64,000 bases of DNA from Haloarcula ordinaria (GTDB lineage Archaea; Halobacteriota; Halobacteria; Halobacteriales; Haloarculaceae). Numbering within the stretch: the stretch's first letter is position 1; the number at the start of each line of letters is the position of its first letter. The notes under the pieces are model-generated. The model made no database searches and was not told where the DNA came from. It saw only the letters and a list, made by a program, of their open reading frames with translations. The stretch spans positions 248,001-312,000 of the forward strand of contig NZ_CP119789.1 of the NCBI RefSeq assembly GCF_029338275.1, read 5' to 3'. Below are positions 24,747 to 34,708 of the stretch, in pieces. A program made the translations under genes and the position numbers.

Positions 24747-26095
24747 ACGATACCGTCGAGAACGTGCTGCTACTCACCTACGACTCACTCAGGTACGACG
24801 TCTGGAACGAGATGCGCCCGTCGCTCACCGCCGGCCCGCAACTCGAAAGCGCCGGAACGAGTCTTGACCGTGCGTTTGCCACCGGCCCCGGGACGACGCC
24901 GTCGTTCCCGGGGATGTTGACCGGGACGCTCCCGCTGTCGTACCACGGGCTCGGTCCACTCACCGAGGACCGGCCCCGGGTCGCGGCGGAACTGCGAGCG
25001 CGAGGGTTGACAACCGCCGGCTTTCACAGCAACCCGTTCCTCTCGACGCACTTCAACTACGACGTTGGCTTCGACGAGTTCAGGGACTACCAGAACCCGT
25101 TGATGGGGGTCGCGACGAAGATATTCCCCCGCGGCATCGAGATAAACAATCCGAGACTCAAGCGGGTCGACGAGGTTGTCAACCTCACCGGCCTGATAAA
25201 GAGTGCCTACCGCCACGTGCAGGGGAAGGCACGACCCTACGTCAGCGCCGAAGTGATCACGGACGATGCAGTCGAGTGGCTCGAATCCACGAGTGACCCG
25301 TTTTTCTGTTGGGCACACTACATGGACGTCCACCACCCATGCCATCCGCCTCGGGAGTACCGAGCGGCCTACGGAGTCGAGGACGTCGACAGCGAGACGG
25401 TTTCCGAGCTCTACTCCGCTCTGATAGGCGACTCGGCGTCGCTCACCGACGACGATCTCGAGACGATGGCGGCGCTCTACCGGGCTGCGATAGCGTACGT
25501 CGACGACCAGATATCACGGTTGGTGCAGGTGTTGAAACGGGAGAACCGCTTCGAGGAGACGCTAATCGTCCTCACGTCGGATCACGGCGAGTTGTTCGGC
25601 GAGTACGGACAGTACGGGAAACCCGAACGGATGTACGACGAGCTCATCCGGGTGCCGCTTGTGGTCGTGAACAGTCCGCCATCGCTCGAGCTCCCCGAGG
25701 ACGAACTCGTGAGTCTCCTCGATCTGCCACCGCTGTTCCACGAGGCACTGGGCACAGACGTCCCAGTAGCCTACGAGGGGATCGTCCCCGGGAGCGAGTC
25801 CAGATCACACGTGATCGCTGAACACGAGGTCGACGGTGACAGGGTCGTCGGCGCTCGGTCCGATGCGTGGCTCTACGAAGTCGACGAGATTCTCGGGGAG
25901 CACCGTCTCTTCGAGACGGGGTCGATGCAACAGGTCGACCCGGACGCCCCAGACGCAGCACGAATTAGAGCGGTCGTCGAGGACAGACTCCAGTATCTTC
26001 GCGCAGGGACGGCGGGCGATGGGGTGCCATCGGCAGGCGACAGTCGACTGGACGACGATGTCGAAGCTCGTCTCGAGGACCTCGGGTACCGATAA
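24743..26095 (+). CDS. Sulfatase-fold protein of the alkaline phosphatase superfamily with Thr at the nucleophile position
   Basis: 450 residues. Metal-site motifs are intact: D14 in T-Y-D-S-L-R, H197/H198 in Y-M-D-V-H-H, and D280-H281 in [10 protein letters not shown]. At the site where sulfatases have Cys/Ser-x-Pro-Ser-Arg (converted to formylglycine), this protein has T51-T-P-S-F55. A Thr nucleophile is used by phosphotransferases and phosphodiesterases of the superfamily, so a phospho-group transfer or hydrolysis on glycan or lipid is more likely than sulfate-ester hydrolysis. No signal peptide is seen. The start overlaps the glycosyltransferase and has a GGAGGTG at 24728-24734. Confidence 0.83.
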   Translation: MNDTVENVLLLTYDSLRYDVWNEMRPSLTAGPQLESAGTSLDRAFATGPGTTPSFPGMLTGTLPLSYHGLGPLTEDRPRVAAELRARGLTTAGFHSNPFLSTHFNYDVGFDEFRDYQNPLMGVATKIFPRGIEINNPRLKRVDEVVNLTGLIKSAYRHVQGKARPYVSAEVITDDAVEWLESTSDPFFCWAHYMDVHHPCHPPREYRAAYGVEDVDSETVSELYSALIGDSASLTDDDLETMAALYRAAIAYVDDQISRLVQVLKRENRFEETLIVLTSDHGELFGEYGQYGKPERMYDELIRVPLVVVNSPPSLELPEDELVSLLDLPPLFHEALGTDVPVAYEGIVPGSESRSHVIAEHEVDGDRVVGARSDAWLYEVDEILGEHRLFETGSMQQVDPDAPDAARIRAVVEDRLQYLRAGTAGDGVPSAGDSRLDDDVEARLEDLGYR

Positions 26096-26100
26096 CGACT

Positions 26101-26727
26101 ATGTCACGCAGCATCCGTGCCGGCAAAGCGTTTGTTCGGATTCCAGCAATGGCGTGGTCCGCGATTCGACAATTCTGGAGCCGCGACATCCTCACGACCG
26201 GATCGCTGGCCGTCTCTCGCATCAGAGACGCCGTACGACGCCACTCGCTGAACCACAGACGACACACCGACATTCACTCGACTGCGAGGGTCGATGCCAC
26301 CGTGCAAGTCGGTACGAACGGGACCCTTGCAATCGGACGAGAGAGTTCTATCGGCCGGTACGTGGTCATCGGTCCGTCTGGTGGCAACGTCCACATCGGA
26401 GCTGACTGCCTGCTTAACGTCTTCGTGACGCTGATCGGACACGGCGACATCCGCATCGGCGACGGCGTGCTAATCGGTCCGCATACAACCATCGTCGCGG
26501 CTGAACACGGCATCGACAGGGACGCGCCAATTGCCACACAAGAGATATCCAGGGCCGGCATCGAGATCGGCGACGATGTCTGGATCGGCGCGAACTGCAC
26601 GATTCTCGACGGCGTGACCGTCGGTGAGGGGGCCGTAATCGCGGCCGGAAGCGTCGTGACGAAGTCGGTGCCGGAGTACGCCGTCGTCGCTGGCGTCCCG
26701 GCAGAACAGATTGCGATCCGGGAGTAA
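26101..26727 (+). CDS. Left-handed beta-helix acyltransferase
   Basis: 208 residues. After a basic N-terminal segment of about 60 residues, hexapeptide repeats run to the end: [34 protein letters not shown]. The last part, with G-S-V-V-T-K-S-V-P and V-V-A-G-V-P-A, matches the maltose/galactoside acetyltransferase type. It likely O-acetylates a sugar of the polysaccharide from acetyl-CoA. It starts 5 bases after the preceding stop, in the same operon. The active-site His is plausibly in A-A-E-H-G. Confidence 0.86.
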   Translation: MSRSIRAGKAFVRIPAMAWSAIRQFWSRDILTTGSLAVSRIRDAVRRHSLNHRRHTDIHSTARVDATVQVGTNGTLAIGRESSIGRYVVIGPSGGNVHIGADCLLNVFVTLIGHGDIRIGDGVLIGPHTTIVAAEHGIDRDAPIATQEISRAGIEIGDDVWIGANCTILDGVTVGEGAVIAAGSVVTKSVPEYAVVAGVPAEQIAIRE

Positions 26728-26823
26728 GCTGGCACGCATCAGTGATTCGATGACGCACGGGCACGGCAGAGCACTGGAAAGCAGTTGTTACTGAAGCCAG
26801 CAGGCGAACAGTATCGAGCGACG

Positions 26824-27438
26824 ATGTTACCCCACGGCCACCTCGCGGTCGGCTACCTGCTGTTCTCCGGCTACGCCCGCGCCACGCGTCGACGCCGACC
26901 GGAGTTCCGTGAAATCGCCTTCGTCATGCTTGGGACCCAGCTCCCGGACCTGTTCGACAAACCGTTGGCGCTGCTGGGCGGGGGATTCGCGGGCGGACGG
27001 ACGGTGGGGCACTCCATGATATTTGCAGTGCCGTTCGTCCTCGCTGTCGGCGTGTTGATTCACGGCCGGACGGAAGCGTGGGGACCGGCCGTCGCCTTCG
27101 CCGTCGGCTACGTTTGTCATCCATTCGTCGACGCGTCGCTGTTCTTACTCCAGGGAACGGTCGCGAAAGACTTTCTCGAGGTATCGTTCGTCGTCTGGCC
27201 GCTGACGATTCCGGGCCCAGCCATCGTCAGCGCGCTGACCGGTGTTCCAGGCCTCAGTGATCTGATCGCGATCAAGCCGGTCTGGACGGCCCGCCATCTC
27301 CCGACGGCACCGGTAATCGGCTGGTGGATTCGAGCCGCCGAAGCGGTGCTAGCACTGCTGGCGGCGATTGTCTGGTGGGCGGACGGCGTTCCGGGCATGG
27401 AGAAGCTTCCCGACGGTTGGATCCGGATATTCGAGTGA
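26824..27438 (+). CDS. YdjM-like membrane-bound metal-dependent hydrolase family protein
   Basis: 204 residues from ATG 26824; upstream in-frame codons belong to the gap. The N-terminal M-L-P-H-G-H-L-A-V-G-Y with H4 and H6, then Q-L-P-D-L-F-D-K, R-T-V-G-H-S-M, and Y-V-C-H-P-F-V-D give the His/Asp pattern of the YdjM/LexA-binding membrane hydrolase family (Pfam PF04307). About five hydrophobic helices are present. Members are thought to act on lipids but have no settled function. It is common beside envelope genes. Its place at the end of the operon suggests lipid-carrier or envelope involvement. Confidence 0.8.
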   Translation: MLPHGHLAVGYLLFSGYARATRRRRPEFREIAFVMLGTQLPDLFDKPLALLGGGFAGGRTVGHSMIFAVPFVLAVGVLIHGRTEAWGPAVAFAVGYVCHPFVDASLFLLQGTVAKDFLEVSFVVWPLTIPGPAIVSALTGVPGLSDLIAIKPVWTARHLPTAPVIGWWIRAAEAVLALLAAIVWWADGVPGMEKLPDGWIRIFE

Positions 27439-27646
27439 AACCGCTTCGAATGGTGGTGACTTGGTGGGTCGATAGTGGACAGGCGAGATGAAGGTGGTGT
27501 CCTAGTTGAAAACCAAACGTCTGCGGCGAGATTGTGGCAGTTTGTTCCAGTGGAGGCCGAAAACAAAGAGCATTACCGGAGAGTATTAGCTCACTTCCGA
27601 GACTATGCACCGACTAAATAAGAGCTGTCACTGCGGGGACACACCT

Positions 27647-28888
27647 ATGCAAGACATCACGATAGTCGGTGGCGGTATCGCCGGTTGCTCGACCGCGTAC
27701 CTGCTGAGCGAACGAGGATACGACGTCACCGTCGTCGAGAAGGACGCGATCGGGGGGCTTCTCAGGGAGATCGAGCTGGCGTCGGGCTATCACACAGATT
27801 CTGCACCACACCTCCTCTTCTTCGACGAAGATGAAGAGGCCATCGTCGGCGAGCTCTTCTCGGAGTTTACCGATCTCGACCCGCACTCGTTTTTCGCGAA
27901 GACCTACCCGACGAACGACCTCACCGACCCGCACGACTATCCAGTGAGTAAAGCGAACATAGACCGCTGGGACGACAGCGATCAGATCCGCGAAGAGCTG
28001 GCCGAAGCTCCGGGGAAAGCCGACGTAGATTACTTCGACGAATTCGTCCGCCGACAGGTCGGTCCGACGCTGTTCGACCGGTATTACGACAGTTACACCG
28101 CGAAGCACTGGGGTATCGAGCCCTCGCGCATCACTGGCGACTGGTTCGATTTCAAGATCAATTTTCCGGACGGCGAAGACTCCTTCTTCGACGGCGGTGC
28201 GTACTACCCGGCGAAGAAGTACACCGACGTTCTCAACGAGATGCTGGCGGACTGCGAGGTGATTATCGACGGCGTGACCGGACTGGAGACAGATGGGGCC
28301 CACGTCGAAGCGCTCACAACCGAGAGCGGCGACCGGATCGGCGGCGACCTGTTCGTCAGCACTATCGACCCGAGCATCCTCGTCGACACCGACGAGTCGC
28401 TGAACTACCGGAGTATGGTCATCCACAGCGCCCACATCGAGGCCTCCGAACGCCTGTTCCCGGACCACGTCAACTGGGCGTACTTCCCGAACCACCACGA
28501 CTTCACCCGTATCACCGACTACGACTTCACGCCCCAGGACATCCCCGACGGCGAGTACCTACTGACGACGGAGTTCCCCTGTTTCCTCGGCGACGACGTC
28601 TGGCCGAATCAGCGGTCGTGGTTCGACGACGCGCTCACGTCGTTCATCGAGAACCAGGGTATCGACGTCTCACTCGTCGCCTCCGAGATACGGCGTGCCC
28701 CGAGAGCCTACCCGCTCCCGGTCACCGAAGAGATAGAACGGTTCGAACGAATCAACAGCCAGCTCAGCGCCTTCGAGAACGTCGCGAACCTCGGTCGCGT
28801 CAGTACCTACGAGTACATCTGGATCAAGGACATCGTCCAGCAGGCTTACGAGACTGTCGAGGAGCTCACAGCTCCGGTTCATCCCTGA
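27647..28888 (+). CDS. FAD-dependent oxidoreductase, UDP-galactopyranose-mutase/protoporphyrinogen-oxidase-like
   Basis: 413 residues from ATG 27647, where the FAD motif V-G-G-G-I-A-G-C-S-T-A-Y begins; a longer start 14 codons upstream is less likely. It continues with V-V-E-K-D-A-I-G-G-L-L and S-G-Y-H-T-D-S-A-P-H-L, the pattern of UDP-galactopyranose mutases and their relatives. The segment K-H-W-G-I-E-P-S-R-I is also typical. It may catalyse a ring contraction or a related redox-neutral step on a nucleotide sugar or glycan. The carbamoyltransferase begins 3 bases after its stop. A TATA-like box (CTAAATAAG) lies near 27613-27621. Confidence 0.78.
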   Translation: MQDITIVGGGIAGCSTAYLLSERGYDVTVVEKDAIGGLLREIELASGYHTDSAPHLLFFDEDEEAIVGELFSEFTDLDPHSFFAKTYPTNDLTDPHDYPVSKANIDRWDDSDQIREELAEAPGKADVDYFDEFVRRQVGPTLFDRYYDSYTAKHWGIEPSRITGDWFDFKINFPDGEDSFFDGGAYYPAKKYTDVLNEMLADCEVIIDGVTGLETDGAHVEALTTESGDRIGGDLFVSTIDPSILVDTDESLNYRSMVIHSAHIEASERLFPDHVNWAYFPNHHDFTRITDYDFTPQDIPDGEYLLTTEFPCFLGDDVWPNQRSWFDDALTSFIENQGIDVSLVASEIRRAPRAYPLPVTEEIERFERINSQLSAFENVANLGRVSTYEYIWIKDIVQQAYETVEELTAPVHP

Positions 28889-28891
28889 ACA

Positions 28892-30604
28892 ATGAGCGAC
28901 TACGTCCTCTCTATCAACCCCTGTGTCAATCCACTCGGCTCGCATGATCCGAGCGCCGTGCTCTTCGAAGACGGAGACCTCGTCTACGGTATCGAAGAAG
29001 AGCGATTGATTCGGCAGAAACACGCCACGGGGAAGTTCCCCGCGGAAGCCATCGAAGCCTGTCTCGACTACGCTGACATCGATCTTGCCGACGTGGAACG
29101 CGTGACAATCCCGTGGGAACCCGATCTTTTCAGACAGGCACTGGGAGTGACCCTGCGAGAAGCGATTTCCCTCCCGGATACGATTCCGACCCGGTTTCGA
29201 CTCGCCGGCTGGGGGATGCGGTACTCGCTGGGGCCGTGGCTCGCTTCGACAAGCCCTATCGAGAACCATCTACGGGAGATAGGCGAACCCGTCCCGCCGA
29301 TAGTGACACACCCGCACCACCGCTCGCATGCCGCCAGCGCCTTCTTCCCGTCACCGTTCGATCAGGCCCTCGTGCTCACCATCGACGGCCGTGGCGAGTA
29401 CGACGCGACGAACGTCTGGTATGGTTACGACGGCGGCCTCGAACACGTCCGTGAGTACGAGTTCCCGAACAGCTGGGGCTTCCTGTACGCTGCCGTGACG
29501 AAGTTCCTCGGATTCCGCCCGTGGAACGGCGAGGGAAAGGTAATGGGGCTGGCACCCTACGGGAGCCGAAACTCCCAGATAGAGTCCAGCCTTCGACGAG
29601 AGATAGACACCAGCGCGAACTACGACGTCACCAGTCTCGTCAACGGCAACGTCAGGTTCACAATCGATCGGTTGGAGAAGATACTGGACCGCTCGCGGCG
29701 GAAGGAAGCCGGTGAGTTCACCCAGTGGGAGAAAGACCTCGCGTACACCGTTCAGATGCTCCTCGAAGAGACCGCGACGAACGTCGTCGAGGAGTACTGT
29801 CGCGACCTCGACCTGCGGAACGTCGCGCTCGCCGGAGGCGTAGCGCTCAACTGCAAGATGAACAAGCGCGTGATGGAGCTGGACTGCGTCGACCGGACGT
29901 TCGTACAACCGGTCGCAGCCGACGCCGGTGGGGCGGTCGGGGCTGGGATGCTCGAATACGAACCAGGAGAGATAGCCCCGATGAGCACGGTCTACTGGGG
30001 GCCGTCCTACGACACAGCAGGTATCGAAGAGACACTCCAGATGAACAAGGTCGACTACCGGAAGGTGGACGACGTGGCCCGGACTGTGGCCGAGCGACTG
30101 GCCGAGGGTGCACTCGTCGGATGGTTCCAGGGGCGCCTCGAGATGGGGCCACGGGCGCTCGGCAACCGGAGCATTCTCGCCGACCCCCGGACGCAGGAGT
30201 CACTCGACCGTGTCAACGAATTCGTCAAGCATCGCGAGGAGTGGCGGCCCTTCGCGCCCTCGATGCTCGAACGGGCGATGGGCGACTTCGTCGTCGACCC
30301 CGAGCCAGCTCCGTACATGATCAAGACTTTCGAGGTAACCGAGAGCGCAAGAGAGACCATCCCGGCGGTGCTCCACCCGGCCGACGACACGACGCGGCCA
30401 CAGACCGTCCGCGAGGACCAGAACCCGCGTTACCATCGACTCATCGAGGAGTTCGAATCGATAACCGGCGTTCCCGTCGTCTTGAACACGTCGTTCAACG
30501 ATCACGGCGAACCGATCGTCAACCGCCCCAGCGAGGGCATCAAGGACTTCTTCGGGATGGGGCTGGACCTGCTAGCTATCGAGGACCTCGTCGTCGAAAA
30601 GTGA
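28892..30604 (+). CDS. Carbamoyltransferase (NodU/TobZ family)
   Basis: 570 residues, full length for the family. The N-terminal Kae1/TsaD-like domain starts with I-N-P-C-V-N and G-S-H-D-P-S-A-V-L, has E-E-E-R-L, the metal-binding H-P-H-H-R-S-H-A and the phosphate loop T-I-D-G-R-G-E. The C-terminal YrdC-like half carries G-W-F-Q-G-R-L-E-M-G-P-R-A-L-G-N-R-S-I-L-A-D-P-R, the family hallmark, and L-N-T-S-F-N-D-H-G-E-P-I. These enzymes carbamoylate sugar or antibiotic hydroxyls using carbamoyl phosphate and ATP; here the likely acceptor is a surface-glycan sugar. It is coupled to the upstream flavoprotein. Confidence 0.92.
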   Translation: MSDYVLSINPCVNPLGSHDPSAVLFEDGDLVYGIEEERLIRQKHATGKFPAEAIEACLDYADIDLADVERVTIPWEPDLFRQALGVTLREAISLPDTIPTRFRLAGWGMRYSLGPWLASTSPIENHLREIGEPVPPIVTHPHHRSHAASAFFPSPFDQALVLTIDGRGEYDATNVWYGYDGGLEHVREYEFPNSWGFLYAAVTKFLGFRPWNGEGKVMGLAPYGSRNSQIESSLRREIDTSANYDVTSLVNGNVRFTIDRLEKILDRSRRKEAGEFTQWEKDLAYTVQMLLEETATNVVEEYCRDLDLRNVALAGGVALNCKMNKRVMELDCVDRTFVQPVAADAGGAVGAGMLEYEPGEIAPMSTVYWGPSYDTAGIEETLQMNKVDYRKVDDVARTVAERLAEGALVGWFQGRLEMGPRALGNRSILADPRTQESLDRVNEFVKHREEWRPFAPSMLERAMGDFVVDPEPAPYMIKTFEVTESARETIPAVLHPADDTTRPQTVREDQNPRYHRLIEEFESITGVPVVLNTSFNDHGEPIVNRPSEGIKDFFGMGLDLLAIEDLVVEK

Positions 30605-30655
30605 GGCCAACTGTTTCAATTTATTCCAGGTGCGCACTCGGCGCGCGACGACTGC

Positions 30656-32269
30656 TCAATCGAGGTATCCGAGTCCCCGTAGCTGCTCCTTAATTTCGTC
30701 CGAGTCGGCGGCAGAGTAGGTGTCCACCTCGCCGGCCTCGTCCCGACTCTCCCGAAACGACGGTTCCAACGGAACGTCGAGTCGCTCCATCGGAACCTCT
30801 CCGTCGACATTCTCCGGAAGGGCAACATCGGACAGCGAGAGCGCGAGAGGGAAGACATCGAGGATAGAGCGGCGACGGACCTCGTCGCGCTCCGCAAACG
30901 AGGGACCTGTAGTTATCAGTATCCCGTCCTGTCGGTGCTCGCCGATGCCGTTGTCGCTGAAAAGCTCGCCGCCGTTGAGTCCCGTGTGGACTTTACAACG
31001 CATCTCATCCATGATGAACACGATTTCGGGAGCCTCCGCCTCATACGGGCCGGAAAACACCTCTTCGCGGGTCTTAAGTTCCGTGACCAGCGGTTCGTCT
31101 CGGTCGGGGTGTCGGAGCGATTCCAGTTTTGTCTTGAGTTCGTCCCGGAGTTCTGGCACACGGTCGGGGGGGACTGTGCCGTTCGGATGGACGTCTTCGG
31201 TGTTGAGAAAGATGACGTTCTGTTCCGAGCCGACGTACGCGGTCGTCTGATCCCACCGAATCTGTTCGGAGAGGACCTTTTGCTCCCGCTCGTCGGCGGC
31301 CGGAACGGTTCGCTTCGCGACATCGAAGACGGGTTGTGGGAGAAGTTCGCGAACGTCGCCGACGCCCAGTCGGTTTTTCATCCGGAGTAGGTTTTCCCTC
31401 GTGAATCCCCCTTTCCGGAGCAGTCGCCGAGAAAGGTCGATATCGGAGTCGCTATCGAGTGCGAGATACCCCTCTTTGCGGAGCCACTCGACAACGTGGA
31501 AGCTCCGTGTCCCTTTGGCTCCGTGACCGTGGTCGCTCATCAGGATGATGTTTGTCTCGTCGGGAACCTGTTCGAGCAGTCCGCCGAGCGCCTCATCCTG
31601 TTCGATGTAGGTTTTCCGAAGTCGTGCTTCGTCCTCGACGAGATAGTGACCGGCGATATCGGTCGCGGTGAAAACGCCGAAGAACACGTCGAGGTCGTAC
31701 ATCGAGAGCAGCGTCTCGAACGCGCGCTTGCGGTGCCGGATAGCTGACTTCATCTCCTCGAACACCTTCTGGTTCGAGAACTGCTTCAACTCCGGCCCCA
31801 TTGAGGTCGGTTTCACTTTGTACGTCGTCCCCAGCTCCGCTTCAAGCTCAGTGAGTACGTCCGAGGGAGCCGCTGGATTCGTCCGGTTCGGAATCGGCCA
31901 GCCGGATATCATAAACCCGTTGTCGAGTTCCGTCGGTGGGTATGTCTCGGGGACGTTGACGACGCCACAGGCGACGCCCGCTGTGTCCAACGCCTCCCAG
32001 AGCGTCTCTGCGTGGACATCGGTCAGATTGAGTGGAACTCGCTCGTAAGAGTTCTCTTTCCGGCGTGTAAATCCGAAACAACCGTGTTTTCCACCCTGCT
32101 TGCCGGTGAACATCCACTGCCACGCTGGCGACGATAACGGTGGATCAGACGACCGAAGGCGGCCGTAGGAGCCGGACCCCATCAAGCGGTCGAGGGTCGG
32201 GAGATCGCCTCTCCACTGTTCGACCAGCGTGGGTTCCAACCCGTCGAGCCCAAGGATTAGTGTATCCAT
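30656..32269 (-). CDS. Alkaline phosphatase superfamily protein (nucleotide pyrophosphatase/phosphodiesterase-like)
   Basis: 537 residues. I-L-G-L-D-G (D9) provides the first metal ligand. P-P-L-S-S-P-A-W has S46 at the nucleophile site, and F-T-G follows. A second metal site lies in F-T-A-T-D-I-A-G-H-Y and the third in M-S-D-H-G-H-G. This is the NPP/type I phosphodiesterase pattern. The C-terminal end K-E-Q-L-R-G-L-G-Y-L-D resembles the short Gly-Tyr-Leu ends of the two other superfamily members in the island. No signal peptide. Convergent with the carbamoyltransferase gene. The substrate is unknown; phospho-glycan or lipid-linked intermediates are candidates. Confidence 0.84.
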   Translation of the reverse strand: MDTLILGLDGLEPTLVEQWRGDLPTLDRLMGSGSYGRLRSSDPPLSSPAWQWMFTGKQGGKHGCFGFTRRKENSYERVPLNLTDVHAETLWEALDTAGVACGVVNVPETYPPTELDNGFMISGWPIPNRTNPAAPSDVLTELEAELGTTYKVKPTSMGPELKQFSNQKVFEEMKSAIRHRKRAFETLLSMYDLDVFFGVFTATDIAGHYLVEDEARLRKTYIEQDEALGGLLEQVPDETNIILMSDHGHGAKGTRSFHVVEWLRKEGYLALDSDSDIDLSRRLLRKGGFTRENLLRMKNRLGVGDVRELLPQPVFDVAKRTVPAADEREQKVLSEQIRWDQTTAYVGSEQNVIFLNTEDVHPNGTVPPDRVPELRDELKTKLESLRHPDRDEPLVTELKTREEVFSGPYEAEAPEIVFIMDEMRCKVHTGLNGGELFSDNGIGEHRQDGILITTGPSFAERDEVRRRSILDVFPLALSLSDVALPENVDGEVPMERLDVPLEPSFRESRDEAGEVDTYSAADSDEIKEQLRGLGYLD

Positions 32270-32404
32270 CGTCTCTGTTATCGTACTGACAGTGGTAAAT
32301 ATATTCTGAATGATAGGTGTTGATTAACCGAGTTAGGAGCCTACTAAGCCGGTGAACGGGATGCAATAGTACTACCGTCCGAGCATGATTCGCCACGTAC
32401 CCAC
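32270..32404. other. Short gap upstream of the phosphodiesterase gene
   Basis: A/T-rich; the minus strand has AATATATTTACC about 30 bases before ATG 32269, a likely promoter. No gene is seen. Confidence 0.4.
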
Positions 32405-33862
32405 TCACTCGATTAATGAGTAAATCTTCTCTTCGTCGACCTCTCCCAGCGAATACAGTACCGCGACGTATCCGGCAAACCCAACGAGCAATGCAATTGT
32501 GACACGGAGTGCGGTGTAGGAGTCCGACACGTAGAGTACCGCCGGCGGGGTCGCCATCAACGCCCCACCGACTATCGCATTCCGGATGGTGGATGTTGGC
32601 AGTGTCCACTCCAGATGCCGCTTCGAGAAGTAGTACACCAATAGCGCGTACGTGGAGTAACTCACAGTGGTGGCGACGGCAGCACCGAGGTACCCGTAGA
32701 GCGTAATAAGCGGGATATTCAAGAGCAGATTGACTACGACGGCAGTCAACGCCGCGGCAGAGATGAGCTTCGTCTGTTCGCGTACCTCCATCGTAATCTG
32801 CCCGATATTCGCAAGCGTCAGAAAGAGAACGCCACCGGCGACAAATGGGATGACAATGTATCCTTCCAAATAGGCATCGTCAAGCAGAACTGAGCTGAGT
32901 GTCCGACTTAGAAACGCTGCTCCGATGAACGCGGGAACGGCAATGAGGACAAAATACCTCGAAAACCTAGTGATGAGTCCCGCCACCTCTTGCTCGTTCG
33001 ATTCCTCCAGTGTGTTCATGATTATCGGATAGGCCGCAGTAATTATCGGAGAGAACACTAGCCGGATTCCACTATCCGTAATCTGGTAGTTCGAGGAGTA
33101 GATTCCAACAGCGGCACTCCCACGTAATAGTTCGAGTAACACGCGGTCAGCTTGACTGAGGAGCGGCACACCAATCATCCAGCCGAGCATTGGGACCCCA
33201 TATCGGGTGAATCTGCGAACCACCTTTGGGTCGAGGCGTGGTCGAAGATTGCTTCGACCCAGCTTATATGCCATCAAGAGGACGGTGACCCCAGTTGCGG
33301 CGACAGCACCCCAGATCCAGCCCACAATGTGATTCAAGACAAGAATCGCAAGGAGAAGCGATAACGCCAGTTTGAGCAGCGACTCGAATATTCGATATCC
33401 CATCACGCTCTTCGACTGCAGCGTCGTCTGGAAGAACCACTTGAACGTCTGAAAGAATCCCTGAACGACAATCACGATTAGAACAGCGAAGTAGAAGGGA
33501 CGGAAGTCACCCAGTTCAGCGCCCCAGAGCACATACCCAGCAGTCCCTAACGCGACGAGAGATAACGCCGTAAGCGAGACCATCGAGATAGCGTTTCCAA
33601 CGACGACGTCGTCTCGCATCTCGGCCGCGAACCGGTAGACGGATTTACCGACCCAATCGAAACACAGTGTGCTGAAGATTCCGATGAAACTGGCCGCCAG
33701 CGCGTACCGACCGTAGGCTGCCGGCGGGAAGAACCGCGTGAACACCATGAGCGCGATGAGACTCGCGACGGCGGGAACCAGTTTCGCGATGGAATAGAGA
33801 CCGAAATCTCGGACGAAGCGATTGAAAACGCTGTTTTTGTCCTCTGATTCGAAGTGGGTCAT
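32405..33862 (-). CDS. Wzx-type polysaccharide flippase (MOP superfamily)
   Basis: 485 residues from ATG 33862 with about 12-14 hydrophobic helices. The N-terminal F-G-L-Y-S-I-A-K-L-V-P, A-L-M-V-F-T-R-F-F-P-P-A-A-Y-G-R-Y-A-L, and the middle G-V-P-M-L-G-W-M-I-G-V-P are typical of polysaccharide biosynthesis (PST/MATE-like) flippases, which move lipid-linked repeat units across the membrane. The open frame extends 122 codons further upstream, but that part overlaps a decayed transposase and shows no relation to flippases, so it was excluded. This gene connects the island's assembly and export steps. Confidence 0.88.
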   Translation of the reverse strand: MTHFESEDKNSVFNRFVRDFGLYSIAKLVPAVASLIALMVFTRFFPPAAYGRYALAASFIGIFSTLCFDWVGKSVYRFAAEMRDDVVVGNAISMVSLTALSLVALGTAGYVLWGAELGDFRPFYFAVLIVIVVQGFFQTFKWFFQTTLQSKSVMGYRIFESLLKLALSLLLAILVLNHIVGWIWGAVAATGVTVLLMAYKLGRSNLRPRLDPKVVRRFTRYGVPMLGWMIGVPLLSQADRVLLELLRGSAAVGIYSSNYQITDSGIRLVFSPIITAAYPIIMNTLEESNEQEVAGLITRFSRYFVLIAVPAFIGAAFLSRTLSSVLLDDAYLEGYIVIPFVAGGVLFLTLANIGQITMEVREQTKLISAAALTAVVVNLLLNIPLITLYGYLGAAVATTVSYSTYALLVYYFSKRHLEWTLPTSTIRNAIVGGALMATPPAVLYVSDSYTALRVTIALLVGFAGYVAVLYSLGEVDEEKIYSLIE

Positions 33863-33904
33863 CCAGTTCGCCCTGCGCAAGGCTGTCAAAAAAGTATGGT
33901 GTGT

Positions 33905-34535
33905 GGAATCGGTAGTGTTTACTGTGGAGTATCGTGCCAGCGAGCGAATCTCTGCAACCACTTCGACTGTTTCCGGTTCGCGAGGATGAAGCGATTCGAA
34001 AATGACGGAGTTCGACGTTTCAGCTCTCGAACAATCAGTTCGACAGCGTTCCGTTTTCCGTGTCAGCGCCTCTGAAATCGAAATCCAGCTCAGGGGATGC
34101 AGTCTATCGGTGTTAAGCCCCATCAGCGAGAAAGATGGTATTTGCGCCCGTGTATTTTTACGAAGTTCGCCGAGAAATGGTTCTCTAAGAGCGGTGGTAG
34201 TCGTCGAAAAGAGACGGAGGTGAAGCAAGTGGTTCGTCTCCGGGCCAGCCGCAGCGTACAGCCAGAATTGCTGGTGCTGTTCCGACTCAGTGGTTCGTCG
34301 GTCGCAATCTGATTCGGAGGCCTACTGAAGTCGAGCAGAAAGTCAGCGTTCCATCTCCGATGGAGACACACATTATCGAGAACTTCGACAGTACTCGGCA
34401 TCGGTAGCTCCGTAGCGTGCGCTCGAATAGATCACCGGCATGCGGGCGTACGTATCCGCTCGCACTCACAAAATCCGAATCAATCCAGCCATGCTATCTA
34501 CGTAGGCGATTTCTGCCAAAGACATCAACAAAGTT
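33905..34535 (-). mobile_element. Decayed IS6-family transposase (copy A)
   Basis: Read on the minus strand in shifting frames, this stretch spells almost the whole of a haloarchaeal IS6-type DDE transposase. An N-terminal part contains A-E-I-A-Y-V-D. Then come S-T-V-E-V-L-D-N-V and P-N-Q-I-A-T-D-E, followed by Q-Q-F-W-L-Y-A-A-A-G-P-E-T-N and L-L-H-L-R-L-F-S-T-T-T-T-A-L. A C-terminal relic H-P-R-E-P-E-T-V-E-V-V-A-E-I matches the family's H-x-x-P-E-T-A-E-N-W-L end. Stops and frameshifts interrupt every domain, so it is inactive. A second copy in the same orientation lies at 36305-36746. Terminal inverted repeats were not located. Confidence 0.75.
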
Positions 34536-34708
34536 GTTCGCCGGGCATTTCGGCCGTAACTAAACTCGACCGTGGAGTCTCGATACCCGCACGAGGTATA
34601 GCCGCGGTAAATGGGAGAGAAGTATCGGCTACGCGCCGATATTGAGGAGACAGCGACGAAGAATGAAAAGGTGAATCTCTTGAAATGTTGTAACGGTTAC
34701 TCCGTGAG
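34536..34708. other. A/T-rich non-coding stretch
   Basis: Nothing recognisable; it probably holds the end of the relic and the 3' region of the GH26-like gene. Composition is visibly lower in GC than the core genes. Confidence 0.4.

Noticed and set aside
24743..26095. Annotation as a true sulfatase
   Set aside because: The Cys/Ser needed for formylglycine is replaced by Thr51 and the following Arg by Phe55.
33863..34228. 122-codon N-terminal extension of the flippase
   Set aside because: This part is the frame-shifted transposase relic read through by chance; flippase homology starts at 33862.
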